A stretch of DNA of 33,363 bases from Roseburia sp. (GTDB taxonomy: Bacteria > Bacillota > Clostridia > Lachnospirales > Lachnospiraceae). Position numbers and translations under genes: made by a program. The notes beneath the pieces are model-generated. The model was not told where the DNA came from. It searched no databases and saw only the letters and a program-made list of their open reading frames with translations. The number at the start of each line of letters is the position of its first letter. Position 1 is the stretch's first letter. The stretch spans positions 1 to 33,363 of the forward strand of contig JAMPIG010000041.1 in NCBI GenBank assembly GCA_023662875.1, written 5' to 3'. Of this stretch, positions 7,361 to 15,547 are shown piece after piece.

Positions 7361-8911
7361 CTATTTATCTCCGAAAACCTTCCTGCCGAACTCCAGCCGG
7401 AAATCCAACACCGCACAATCCTGCAAGACTTCCGGCACTGGCTTATCCGTAAACCGCATGGCAACCTTTTTTTCTTTCCGGTAAGGCCCCCATTTCGGCA
7501 GCGGATTCCCATTATAGTCCGAACCGTTGGGATCCAGGTTTTTCACAAAATTAGTCCAGTAGGAGGTTACCTGTCGGGCCAGGTCGTAGTGCTTTCCCTC
7601 GAAGGGCCGCCAGCTGTTCCCCAGAGAATCAAACATAAACCACAACTCCGAGCCGTGGAAAGAACCTGCGTCATCTCCCGGAATATCATGATCGAAAATG
7701 GCATAATACACCGTCTGTCCCGCGGCGGAGCGCAGTTCGCAAAACCCACGGCTGCCTCCCAGGAAGTTGTTGAACGCATCCCCCGAAATCAGGGCGTCCG
7801 CCCCGGCATCATCGGTTACCCTCGCAAGATTTAAAAATTCTTCTTTCCTGTCGCCGTATTTTTCAGCCGTCTTCAGATATTTTGCATAATCCATACCGCC
7901 CTTGATAAAGGGATTCTGTGTCTCTCCCTGACAGACGCATACGATCAGAGGAATATCCGCCACCCGGTTATTGTAATAGGCTCCTGCGGCGGATTCCCGG
8001 ATAAATCTGCCGTCCACGCACATACCGAACACATATCGGGAGAACCTGCGGGAGGCCTCGTCCAGGCGGCGCATCAGTTCATAGGAATCCATCTCCCGGG
8101 CTTCCTGCAGGCTGTGTATCCCAATGGCGGACAAAAAGCTCACGCCATAATCTTCCGCCTCTTTCAGAGAGGGAATCCGCGCCATAGACTGCTCTTCATC
8201 GCCAAACATCATCGAGACTCCTGACTGGATGATAGCGCCCTTTATGATTCCGCCGTTCATGGCAGTACAGATCTGAGCCTGCACACTCCTGGCTCCGGCG
8301 CTCTGCCCGCAGATCACAATGCGCTCCGGATCTCCGCCAAAAGCCCTTATATTGTCATAAACCCAGTGGATTGCCAGGGACTGATCCTGCATGCCGAAAT
8401 TGGATACCACGCCTCCTTCCGGGGTCTGAGCCGTAATTTCCGGATGCGCCAGAAAACCGAACAGTCCCAGCCGGTAACTGACCATAACAACTATCACCCC
8501 CCTGCGGGCCACACGCTCCGGATCAAATTCTACCTCATAACTGTATCCGTCCTGAAGACCTCCGCCATGGATGTAAACAAAAACAGGAATATTGTCCTTC
8601 TCCGTTTCAGCCGGCGTAAAAATATTCAGATACAGGCAGTCCTCGCTCATCCGATACTCCGCCGCCGTGGGATGCAGCTCCCTCGTGTAAAAATCATCAT
8701 CCAGTCCCGGATGAACACGCATCATCGCCATATCCGCATATTCATAACATTTTCTTACGCCCTCCCAGTCCTCCGCAGGCTGAGGGGCCCTCCATCGAAG
8801 CTCTCCCACAGGCGGCTTCGCATAAGGCACTCCTCGAAACACGGTAATACGGGGATCCTTGCCCACCAGTCCCTGCAGCACTCCGTTTTTCACCCGAACC
8901 TTTCTCAACAT
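7361..8911 (-). CDS. Type-B carboxylesterase (paralogue 1)
   Basis: The 516-residue alpha/beta-hydrolase is of the carboxylesterase type-B family (PNB esterase-like). It has the N-terminal FRGVPYAKPPVGELRW motif, SEDCLYLNIF, the oxyanion loop IHGGG (114-118) and the nucleophile elbow G-Q-S204-A-G. The catalytic His probably lies in the FHGSELWFMF segment. No signal peptide is seen, so it should act in the cytoplasm, probably removing acyl groups from imported sugars; the substrate is inferred only from context. The start at 8911 is chosen because GGGAGG lies nine bases upstream; an extension to 8953 would add 14 residues unlike the family. It is the last gene of the minus-strand operon, four bases after the GH51 stop. 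The protein at 17368-18930 is a close paralogue: 171 of the first 210 residues are identical with no gap. Confidence 0.9.
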   Translation of the reverse strand: MLRKVRVKNGVLQGLVGKDPRITVFRGVPYAKPPVGELRWRAPQPAEDWEGVRKCYEYADMAMMRVHPGLDDDFYTRELHPTAAEYRMSEDCLYLNIFTPAETEKDNIPVFVYIHGGGLQDGYSYEVEFDPERVARRGVIVVMVSYRLGLFGFLAHPEITAQTPEGGVVSNFGMQDQSLAIHWVYDNIRAFGGDPERIVICGQSAGARSVQAQICTAMNGGIIKGAIIQSGVSMMFGDEEQSMARIPSLKEAEDYGVSFLSAIGIHSLQEAREMDSYELMRRLDEASRRFSRYVFGMCVDGRFIRESAAGAYYNNRVADIPLIVCVCQGETQNPFIKGGMDYAKYLKTAEKYGDRKEEFLNLARVTDDAGADALISGDAFNNFLGGSRGFCELRSAAGQTVYYAIFDHDIPGDDAGSFHGSELWFMFDSLGNSWRPFEGKHYDLARQVTSYWTNFVKNLDPNGSDYNGNPLPKWGPYRKEKKVAMRFTDKPVPEVLQDCAVLDFRLEFGRKVFGDK

Positions 8912-8915
8912 ATCA

Positions 8916-11438
8916 TCAATCCTCCCTTCCTGGCACGTCCAACACCACCACACTGACGGAATGAGCCGGTGCCCGATACAGGAAATCGGAGCCGCCTTTT
9001 AGCCTTCTGATTTCGGAAGATACCCTCTCCCTTTCCTCGAAGGAATTCACCGCCTCCGGCGGCGCGGCCAGCACCTCCGCGAAAGCCTCTTCCCTTACGG
9101 CGCAGTCTGTCAGAATCCGCACCTCTCTCTCCTCCTGATCCACATTTACCACCTTCAGGTAGATTTTATCCGCATCCCGGGTGGCCGCCGCATGAATCAG
9201 CGGGTGCAGGGGGTGCTCCCTTTTCTGAATCAGCCTGCCGTCCAGCCAACACTCGTAGCCAAAAGCATCGCAGACCATTTTATAATGATGGTACTGCCCG
9301 CCGGGAACGGACAGCGGAACCTTCTCCTCCTCCGAAAGCGGCTTATCAAAAAACCTGGGCACCCTGGTAGCGCTTACTCCACCGGCGATCCTCCAGACCT
9401 GGTTCCTCACCGTCCTGTTGTTCCATTCCGTATCCCTCGGCTCGTTGCATCCCGCGTCCGTCTCCGGATGATGATTCCATACCGACAAAGTCAGAGGATT
9501 ATCCTCCTGCGTCTTCACATCGATCTCGAAGCAGTATTCCTCCGTTTCCTCCGTGTCGAACACCGCCCAGATCACAGGATTTTCACGGAATCCCCGGCTT
9601 TCGACAAAGGCTTCAAACGCCTGGTTCCACTCGTCGCTCTTGCCGGTAAAGCGGTGCTTCTTCCCGCCGAAAACCATCCGCCAGGCATCCTCTTCCTCCG
9701 CCCTTTCCAGGGTCCCGTAAATACACCGGGAAACCTCCACCGGCTTTCCGTTTACCCGGGCGTTTTTAAACAAAAGCCCCTCCTTCTCGCACAGAATACC
9801 CGGCAGCCCCCGGTAGATCGGCGGTTTCCTCTCGCTCTCATTCCGAATTTCCAGCACTTCCTCCCCCCGGTATTTCCCCAGCAGAGAGACCATGTGATAG
9901 CTTGGAATTTCATAGACCTGATGGTTATCAAATACAATCATATTCGGCTTCCACGCCGTATAATCCGAATTCTGGAACAAGGGCGCGTAGGCGGTCAGCC
10001 GGACAATGTCCTGGTTCCTTTCTACCCCCAGCAGAAACGCCGCTTCCGCCAGGGCGCATTCCATAGATGCAATGGTATTCCCTCCGTTTACCGCGTATTC
10101 TCCCAGAAAGATTTCCGGGCCATTTCTGTCGTAGTCGTCAAATAGATCCGTATTTTCCAGGAAAAATTCCGGCGCGTTGTAATAATGCTCGTCCGCAAAG
10201 TCTGTCGGGAGTCCCTCCCTCTCCGTATGTCCGTTGGAGATATAGGTCACCTGCGGAAACGCCTCCTTCAAGGTTCTGTAAAACAGAGCATAACGGGCGT
10301 TATATTCCGGCCCGAAGTTCTCGTTCCCGATCTCTACATATTTCAACCGAAAGGGCTCTTTTCGCCCGTTCTCGGCACGCTGACGCCCGTATGGCGTATC
10401 CTCGGAGCCCAGCGCGTACTCCAGGGCATGCAGGGCCTCCTCCAGGTATTCTCCCGTTATCTCCTCCGAAAATCCGCCGCCGTGACGGGCCTGGCAGCTC
10501 ATGCCGCAGTTGATCACATACAGAGCTTCCATCTCCAGATCCTCGCAAAGCTGCAAGTACTCGTGGAATCCCAAGCCGTTCGTCGTGCGGTAATGCCACA
10601 TCAACTGACATCCAGGACGCTCCCATACCGGCCCGATGGTTCGAGAAAAACGAAGAGCGCCGCGTTCATTGATTCCTTCTACCACGCAGCCGCCGGGAAA
10701 GCGGATAAACTTTGAATGGGTATTTTTCAACGCCAGGGCCAGATCTTCCCGCAGGCCATGTCCCTTAAAGGTTTTTTGAGGCATCAGCGAGGTGAATCCA
10801 AGCACCATCCTGCATTCCCGGTCGCAGGAAATGCTGACGATTCCTTTATAATCCGTCCCCCTGGCCGTCAGATCGCAATCGTAGCGCCGGTAATCGGCGC
10901 TTTCCCGCACGGCAATCTCAGCATCTCCCAGATTCTCCCCTTCGGCGGAGCCCAGAGAAATTGTAAGCCTGGCATCCTGCTCCGACCGAAGCATAACGTA
11001 AAAATGATAGCCCTCTCCCGCCTTGACCGGGACGCCGCAATATCCCACATTATACAATTCTCCACCCGGCCGGAAGGTCACCTCCAGAGCCGTCCTGCGA
11101 TTGGGATGAAGGGTTCCTTCGGTCAGAACCCGGAAGGAGGCCTCTTTCGCATACCATCCGGCCGTCTCTGCGGGCTCCACACGAGCCGCCCACTCGTCCA
11201 TACCTTCTCCGTGGTTGAAGGCTCCCGGCCAGCCGTATTCGGTCACAAAGATCCGCTCCTTGGGATCTACCGTACATCCCTCCGGCGGCAGGGAGTCCTC
11301 AAAGGCTCTGTTGCGGATCATCTCCGGATATAGGCCTCCGTCCGCCGCATGATTGATATCCTCGAAAAAAAGTCCGTAAAGTTCAGGAGCGGTTTGAAAC
11401 CTGATATTTTTTGACAGAATGTGAATGGTATCTTTCAT
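8916..11438 (-). CDS. GH51 alpha-L-arabinofuranosidase, long multidomain form
   Basis: The 840-residue enzyme releases terminal alpha-L-arabinofuranose from arabinan, arabinoxylan or their oligosaccharides. GH51 signatures are LYGLFFEDINHAADGGLYPE near the N-terminus, RFPGG (246-250), the acid/base G-N-E373 in YVEIGNENFG, and the nucleophile E447 in FLGEYAV. Residues about 85-215 look like the carbohydrate-binding beta-sandwich inserted in long GH51 enzymes. A second beta-rich insertion (about 555-720) interrupts the C-terminal beta domain. Short GH51 enzymes are about 500 residues. No signal peptide is present, so action is intracellular on imported oligosaccharides. AGGAGGG precedes the ATG closely. 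It lies between the response regulator gene and a carboxylesterase gene, which suggests combined removal of esters and arabinose. Confidence 0.93.
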   Translation of the reverse strand: MKDTIHILSKNIRFQTAPELYGLFFEDINHAADGGLYPEMIRNRAFEDSLPPEGCTVDPKERIFVTEYGWPGAFNHGEGMDEWAARVEPAETAGWYAKEASFRVLTEGTLHPNRRTALEVTFRPGGELYNVGYCGVPVKAGEGYHFYVMLRSEQDARLTISLGSAEGENLGDAEIAVRESADYRRYDCDLTARGTDYKGIVSISCDRECRMVLGFTSLMPQKTFKGHGLREDLALALKNTHSKFIRFPGGCVVEGINERGALRFSRTIGPVWERPGCQLMWHYRTTNGLGFHEYLQLCEDLEMEALYVINCGMSCQARHGGGFSEEITGEYLEEALHALEYALGSEDTPYGRQRAENGRKEPFRLKYVEIGNENFGPEYNARYALFYRTLKEAFPQVTYISNGHTEREGLPTDFADEHYYNAPEFFLENTDLFDDYDRNGPEIFLGEYAVNGGNTIASMECALAEAAFLLGVERNQDIVRLTAYAPLFQNSDYTAWKPNMIVFDNHQVYEIPSYHMVSLLGKYRGEEVLEIRNESERKPPIYRGLPGILCEKEGLLFKNARVNGKPVEVSRCIYGTLERAEEEDAWRMVFGGKKHRFTGKSDEWNQAFEAFVESRGFRENPVIWAVFDTEETEEYCFEIDVKTQEDNPLTLSVWNHHPETDAGCNEPRDTEWNNRTVRNQVWRIAGGVSATRVPRFFDKPLSEEEKVPLSVPGGQYHHYKMVCDAFGYECWLDGRLIQKREHPLHPLIHAAATRDADKIYLKVVNVDQEEREVRILTDCAVREEAFAEVLAAPPEAVNSFEERERVSSEIRRLKGGSDFLYRAPAHSVSVVVLDVPGRED

Positions 11439-11453
11439 AGTCCCTCCTATACG

Positions 11454-11470
11454 GAACGGCCTTGCCGTTC
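11454..11470 (-). other. Small intergenic hairpin between regulator and GH51 genes
   Basis: GAACGGC-CTT-GCCGTTC is a 7-base perfect stem in the 48-base gap between the response regulator stop and the GH51 start. It lacks a T-run. It may protect mRNA ends or tune relative expression rather than stop transcription. Confidence 0.4.
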
Positions 11471-11486
11471 TTTGCCGGATATTCCG

Positions 11487-13121
11487 CTATCGCTCCGACA
11501 GCCGCCGGTCTGTATTCCGCTCCCCGACCGCGCCCTTTCGGTATTCCATCGGGGTACAGCCCTCCAGCTGTTTAAAGCTTCTGGTAAAATTGGAGTAATT
11601 TCCATACCCCACATGACTGGAAATCAATGTCACAGGCAGGGAGGTGGTGGCCAGCAGCATTTTGGCCGATTCCATTTTTTCTTTTATGATATATTCCTTT
11701 AACGTGTACCCGGTATTCTTTTTAAAAAGCTTTGTCAGGTATTCCGGGTTCATACCTGCAAACTCCGCTATTTCCGAAACGGACAGATCCGTGTCCAGCC
11801 TCTGCCGGATATATTTCATGGTCTCCCGGATCACATCCCTGGATTCCTCCTTCGCCTCCAGCTCCTGCAGTCTTCCCGCAATGTGAGATAAGGCCTTTTC
11901 AAATAATTCCAGGCTCTGCCAGGCGCTCATATAAGTCAGGTAGGGCAGATCCTCGTCGAAAACCAAATCGCTGCCAATCTGCCGTTCCACCAGGTACGAA
12001 AGAAGAAGCTGAGTTACGCTTTGGTGCAGATTCATCATATCGGAGGCATTCATATGTCGTCGGGAATCCCCTCCGATATAACAGAGAACACTGTCCCGAA
12101 AGGGAAGGAACCGATTCTGCTCCAATAGTCTCTTCCATGCCCCCAGCTGCAGCCTGTAGGAACGGTTTTCCACATCCTCCTCATCCTTTTTCGGGCAGAA
12201 CACCCGACTCTCCTGACGCACATTGTCCGTTTTCGCCTGAAGCAAAAGCTCTGCGCAGCGCAAAAGCTTTTCCGGCCCGCCTGCTTCGCCGCAGTAAACG
12301 GCCGCCGTAGTCTGCATCACACGGAACAGCAAAATTCGGAAATTCTCCAGACTCTCCGCGATGATCTCCCGGGTATGGGGTGCCTCCTTGTCCCAGTACA
12401 GGAGCACCGTGAAATCCGTCCCCTCTTCCTCCAGCAAAATAATGCTGTATACCTTTAAGGCCTGAAACACCTCGTCCAGAATATTCTGGTAAATCAGGCG
12501 CAAGAGAGGCTTTTCAATCTCCTGCAGCCTCTTCTGAGTCTTCAAAATCTGAACCAGAACCGGCAGATAGACCGACACCCCAGCCGGATAAATATTGTGA
12601 AGGGCAATCATCCTCCTCAGATAGGAATTATCCGTATTCCGGCCGTCCAGATACTGTAGAGCGCCTACCTCCAGTATATTTTCCTCGTGCGACTGAAAAA
12701 AAGCCCCGCGGTTCATCAGCACTCTGTTTTTCTTTTCGATCTTAATCTGAGAAACCGCCCTTTCCACCACGCTGCGCAGCTCCTCCAGGCTGGCGGGCTG
12801 GAACACATAATCAAAGCTCTGCATGGCGATGGCTTCCTTCATGTAATTGACGTCCGCGTATGCCGTCAGAAAAATAATCTTGACTTCCGGATCTCGTTCC
12901 AGAATCCATCGCGCAAAGGTGATTCCGTCCTCCTTCGGCATCACAATATCGCAAAGAAAAATATCGTAATGGCGGCGGCTCATACATTCCCGGGCCTGGG
13001 CGGCGCTTTCCGCGATATCAATCTCTTCCACCCCTCCTAACTGCATTCTGGACAGCTGCGAATACACTGTCTTTAAAATGGTTCTTTCATCATCGATAAT
13101 CAATACATTCATCTTCGTCAC
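11487..13121 (-). CDS. YesN-type response regulator with AraC-family DNA-binding domain
   Basis: The 544-residue protein has a receiver domain (about 4-125: acidic D10-D11, phospho-acceptor D58 in LCDIVMPKEDG, T86). A long middle region of unclear family follows (about 140-420). Two AraC-type helix-turn-helix motifs end it (about 435-535: LSVSEIAEFAGMNPEYLTKLF, then SSHVGYGNYSNFTRSFKQ). Such proteins bind paired direct half-sites and activate sugar-transport operons. The receiver's conserved Lys, usually in a KP motif, is Gln108 (DYVFQPAS), so phosphorylation switching may be altered. A GTG start at 13121 is preferred: it overlaps the upstream stop as GTGA and has AGG six bases before it; ATG at 13112 is the alternative. 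No kinase gene is adjacent. The YesM-type kinase at 23900-25627 is the candidate partner. Confidence 0.9.
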   Translation of the reverse strand: MTKMNVLIIDDERTILKTVYSQLSRMQLGGVEEIDIAESAAQARECMSRRHYDIFLCDIVMPKEDGITFARWILERDPEVKIIFLTAYADVNYMKEAIAMQSFDYVFQPASLEELRSVVERAVSQIKIEKKNRVLMNRGAFFQSHEENILEVGALQYLDGRNTDNSYLRRMIALHNIYPAGVSVYLPVLVQILKTQKRLQEIEKPLLRLIYQNILDEVFQALKVYSIILLEEEGTDFTVLLYWDKEAPHTREIIAESLENFRILLFRVMQTTAAVYCGEAGGPEKLLRCAELLLQAKTDNVRQESRVFCPKKDEEDVENRSYRLQLGAWKRLLEQNRFLPFRDSVLCYIGGDSRRHMNASDMMNLHQSVTQLLLSYLVERQIGSDLVFDEDLPYLTYMSAWQSLELFEKALSHIAGRLQELEAKEESRDVIRETMKYIRQRLDTDLSVSEIAEFAGMNPEYLTKLFKKNTGYTLKEYIIKEKMESAKMLLATTSLPVTLISSHVGYGNYSNFTRSFKQLEGCTPMEYRKGAVGERNTDRRLSER

Positions 13122-14188
13122 ACAATACCTGTTTTCTGTCCTTCGGCGCAATACATATTCTGCATAAACTGATCTGCCAACATCTCCCAGACTTCAAAGT
13201 TGGGATATTTCACCGTCCCGTCCAGAAGCTTCCGCCCGGCCTGTCCGTGAGGCACGCCGGAGAAGGTATGTAATTCGACGGTTATCCCCCGGCTGACCAA
13301 CTCAGGATAAAGCCTATTGATATTATCCATGTTAAAATCCTCCAGCCCCAGCGCATGAAACACCGGCGGGTATACCACTCTGCTGTAATCGAAGGAATCA
13401 TGATTCATTCTGGGACCGTAGATACAGAGAAAAACATCCATGGAGCCGCTGATTTGATCCAGGGCGTCCTCCTCATACCCCGCAAATACATCCGCCACCT
13501 TCTGATCCCCGGAATAATACTGGATACATGCCTCTCCCGTCAGGCCACCATTGGAGAAACCGGCAAAGGCCACCCTGTTTTCCGCAATCCGATACTTCGC
13601 GGCGTTGGCCCGGACGATGCGGATCGCCCTGGCCACATCCGCCCCCGCTTCCCTGGAATCCCAGGGATTCCCATTCGGGCGGTTTAACAGGATAAAGCAC
13701 TGATAGCCCATTTTATTAAAGTCCAGTGCTACCTGATAGCTTTCACACAAAACCGGAAACCCATGATCGCCCCCCGCGCAAAGAACTATCGCTCCCTTCG
13801 GCGTTACCTCCTCCGCTACCAACATTTCATACAGATAAGGTACGAAATCAGGATTATGGTTATATCGCCAGGCGGAATTATCCCGATAATCCGTCAGCGT
13901 GGGAACCTTGCTTTCCGGCCACAGCATAATTCTGGGCCGTTCTGTCTTTTTCCCTTCGATCTCCAGTCGCAGCTTCTTAAATTCCGGCAGTCTTTCCCGA
14001 ATCTTCTCGGGATCTCCCAGCTCCTCGATTTCTCCGGCCATCTTCGCCAGCCGAACCAGCAGATCGACAGGATAGCACACACAATCCTCAAACAGAGGAA
14101 CCGCCGCCAGATTTTCCTCCCCAAAGACACTGCGAACCAGATCCATTCTGGCGCGCATTTTTTCAAATAATGCCTTCATATCCTCCAT
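13118..14188 (-). CDS. Alpha/beta-hydrolase, probable esterase
   Basis: The 356-residue protein has a helical N-terminal segment (1-80) and then an alpha/beta-hydrolase core. The strand GAIVLCAGGDHGFP could form the oxyanion region, the nucleophile elbow is G-F-S212-N-G-G, and a late H in SGVPHGQAG is a likely catalytic His. FILLNRPNGNPWDSREAGADVARAIRIVRANA resembles sugar-esterase-type hydrolases, but I cannot name a family with confidence. No signal peptide is seen. It is the second gene of the operon, 18 bases after the BD-FAE-like gene, and its stop overlaps the GTG of the regulator gene by four bases. GGAAGGAG lies nine bases before the ATG. Deacylation of imported sugars is inferred from context. 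Confidence 0.72.
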   Translation of the reverse strand: MEDMKALFEKMRARMDLVRSVFGEENLAAVPLFEDCVCYPVDLLVRLAKMAGEIEELGDPEKIRERLPEFKKLRLEIEGKKTERPRIMLWPESKVPTLTDYRDNSAWRYNHNPDFVPYLYEMLVAEEVTPKGAIVLCAGGDHGFPVLCESYQVALDFNKMGYQCFILLNRPNGNPWDSREAGADVARAIRIVRANAAKYRIAENRVAFAGFSNGGLTGEACIQYYSGDQKVADVFAGYEEDALDQISGSMDVFLCIYGPRMNHDSFDYSRVVYPPVFHALGLEDFNMDNINRLYPELVSRGITVELHTFSGVPHGQAGRKLLDGTVKYPNFEVWEMLADQFMQNMYCAEGQKTGIV

Positions 14189-14206
14189 TTTCTTCGTCTC
14201 CTTCCA

Positions 14207-15178
14207 TTACTTTTTCAGCATGAGCTTTTTCCAGAAAAAGCCCAGCACAATATCGTAATAGCCCTGCCCCTTGAAAAAACCGTGTCCCTGCCCGGGCACC
14301 ACTACAAAGGTAGCGTCATGTCCGTATTTCAACAGGGCGTCATAATAGTTATAAGAAAACAGCGGCGTCACCGCCTGATCGCTATCCCCGTGCATCAAAA
14401 GGAAAGCGGGCTGTCTCTGATCCACATAGAAAATAGGACTGATCTCCATCGAAAGCTCAGGCGCTTCCCGCCCGGGCTTTCCGAACATCTGCAGAAAAAT
14501 CCCCTTCTGCACCTCGTCTGTCTTTTGACCCCCGTTCTCCGTCTGTCTCGGCATCAGGGTCAGCCGGATTCCCAGCTCCCTGGCCCTGGCCTGTACCTCC
14601 GGACATTCGTAAGCGCCCATATGGGTCATATCCCCGCCGCAGTACCAGTCGCAGACTGCCCTCACCTCGCTGCTGTATTCCTGCCAGCCCCCGTTTCCTT
14701 CCAGCTTGGGATTCGCATAAGAAGCGCCGACCAGCGCGGCCAGCTGGCCTCCCGCCGACTCCCCCCAGATCCCGATTCCGTCCGGGTCGATGCCCAGTTC
14801 CCCGGCATGGGCCTTCAGAAAGCGAACCGCGCACTTACAGTCCTCTACAGGTGCCGGGAAGGGAGCCTCCGTCACCAGACGATACTCGATGCTGGCGCAG
14901 ACAAAGCCCATTTCGCACGCCTGGGCCAACGCCTCCGCCGGGCGATATTTCTTCGTCAGCTCTGGGATACTCCATCCGCCTCCGTGCACCCAGATGATCA
15001 CAGGACGGAGCCCGGACGCCTCTCCCCGGGGCATCATCAAATCGAGATACATGGGATGTCCGCCGCCTCGTCCGTACTCCACATCCTCATAGAAATCAAT
15101 ATCCCTGCTCTCCCAGTCCATCCCGCAGCCTTCCATGACGCCGGTCTCTTCCCCCGCCCGTTTTTTCCACTCTGCCAT
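14207..15178 (-). CDS. BD-FAE/Aes-like alpha/beta-hydrolase (acetyl or feruloyl esterase-like)
   Basis: The 323-residue esterase has the hormone-sensitive-lipase-like motif HGGGW (65-69) and nucleophile elbow G-E-S141-A-G-G. The acidic residue is probable in LLMHGDSDQAV and the catalytic His in PGQGHGFF. MYLDLMMPRGE before the HGGGW is the usual start of the BD-FAE (bifunctional feruloyl/acetyl-xylan esterase) group. No signal peptide is seen. It is the first gene of the minus-strand operon. The leader is only about 20 bases, with AAGGAGGAG before the ATG, and a promoter with operator lies directly upstream. Feruloyl or acetyl ester hydrolysis is an inference from family and neighbours. Confidence 0.83.
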   Translation of the reverse strand: MAEWKKRAGEETGVMEGCGMDWESRDIDFYEDVEYGRGGGHPMYLDLMMPRGEASGLRPVIIWVHGGGWSIPELTKKYRPAEALAQACEMGFVCASIEYRLVTEAPFPAPVEDCKCAVRFLKAHAGELGIDPDGIGIWGESAGGQLAALVGASYANPKLEGNGGWQEYSSEVRAVCDWYCGGDMTHMGAYECPEVQARARELGIRLTLMPRQTENGGQKTDEVQKGIFLQMFGKPGREAPELSMEISPIFYVDQRQPAFLLMHGDSDQAVTPLFSYNYYDALLKYGHDATFVVVPGQGHGFFKGQGYYDIVLGFFWKKLMLKK

Positions 15179-15200
15179 AGCATTCTCCTCCTTGTCGTTT

Positions 15201-15234
15201 ATTCTATTATAACGGACGGCGGCAAAATATACAA
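15201..15234 (-). promoter_or_regulatory. Promoter of the esterase/GH51 operon
   Basis: On the minus strand TTGTAT (15229-15234) and a perfect TATAAT (15206-15211) are 17 bases apart. A second possible -10, TAGAAT (15201-15206), overlaps it and lies exactly 35 bases from the start of the proximal operator half-site, the same geometry as the other two promoters of the locus. The start codon is about 20 bases beyond the expected transcription start. Confidence 0.75.
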
Positions 15235-15263
15235 AAACAGATTTTACCTATCATATTTTCTGA
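15232..15263 (-). promoter_or_regulatory. Tandem operator before the esterase/GH51 operon
   Basis: In transcription direction the distal half-site TCAGAAAAT (15263 down to 15255) is followed exactly 22 bases later by TCTGTTTTTGTATAT (15241 down to 15227). The proximal half overlaps the -35 hexamer. It matches the operators at 15372-15408 and 23866-23898 in sequence, order and orientation. Binding by the AraC-type regulator encoded in this operon is inferred. Confidence 0.65.
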
Positions 15264-15371
15264 TTTTCCCACGGATACATCTTTTCCGGGCAGAATCTCC
15301 GGCGGCGACGTTCCTGACGTAAATTTCCGGCAACGGCTCCCTGGACGCGAATTCCAGCCGAAGCTTCGTTG

Positions 15372-15408
15372 TCAGAAAATAAGACTCCCGATATCGGATT
15401 TTGTATAT
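15372..15408 (+). promoter_or_regulatory. Tandem operator before the CocE-type gene
   Basis: TCAGAAAAT (15372-15380) and TCGGATTTTGTATAT (15394-15408) start 22 bases apart. The proximal half matches TCAGATTTTGCATAT of the binding-protein promoter at 13 of 15 positions. Orientation relative to transcription is the same as at the other two promoters. Confidence 0.65.
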
Positions 15409-15428
15409 GATTCTCCCTCAAATTCTGA

Positions 15429-15434
15429 TATCAT
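15429..15434 (+). promoter_or_regulatory. -10 element of the CocE-type gene
   Basis: TATCAT starts exactly 35 bases after the start of the proximal half-site at 15394, as TATAAT does at the binding-protein promoter. No good -35 is seen at normal spacing, which fits an activator-dependent promoter. Confidence 0.5.
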
Positions 15435-15440
15435 AACGAT

Positions 15441-15540
15441 GTCCAACCGTTTTACCGTCCTGTGCGCAGAACGGTTTTGACTCATGATAATAGAATTCTC
15501 GCAAGGCGTGAATTCTATCGTTCCAAAAAGATAGGAGGTT
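15441..15540 (+). other. Structured leader of the CocE-type gene
   Basis: If transcription starts near 15441, the leader is about 107 bases, much longer than that of the divergent operon. It can fold two hairpins: AACCGTT/AACGGTT (15445-15451 with 15470-15476) and ATAGAATTC/GAATTCTAT (15490-15498 with 15510-15518). The second ends 14 bases before the AGGAGG (15533-15538). No riboswitch family is recognised. Confidence 0.4.
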
Positions 15541-15547
15541 TACTACC

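Noticed and set aside
13122-13151. Longer start for the YesN-type regulator at a TTG (13151)
   Set aside because: The GTG at 13121 overlaps the previous stop as GTGA and has a better-placed ribosome site; the extension has no receiver-domain similarity.
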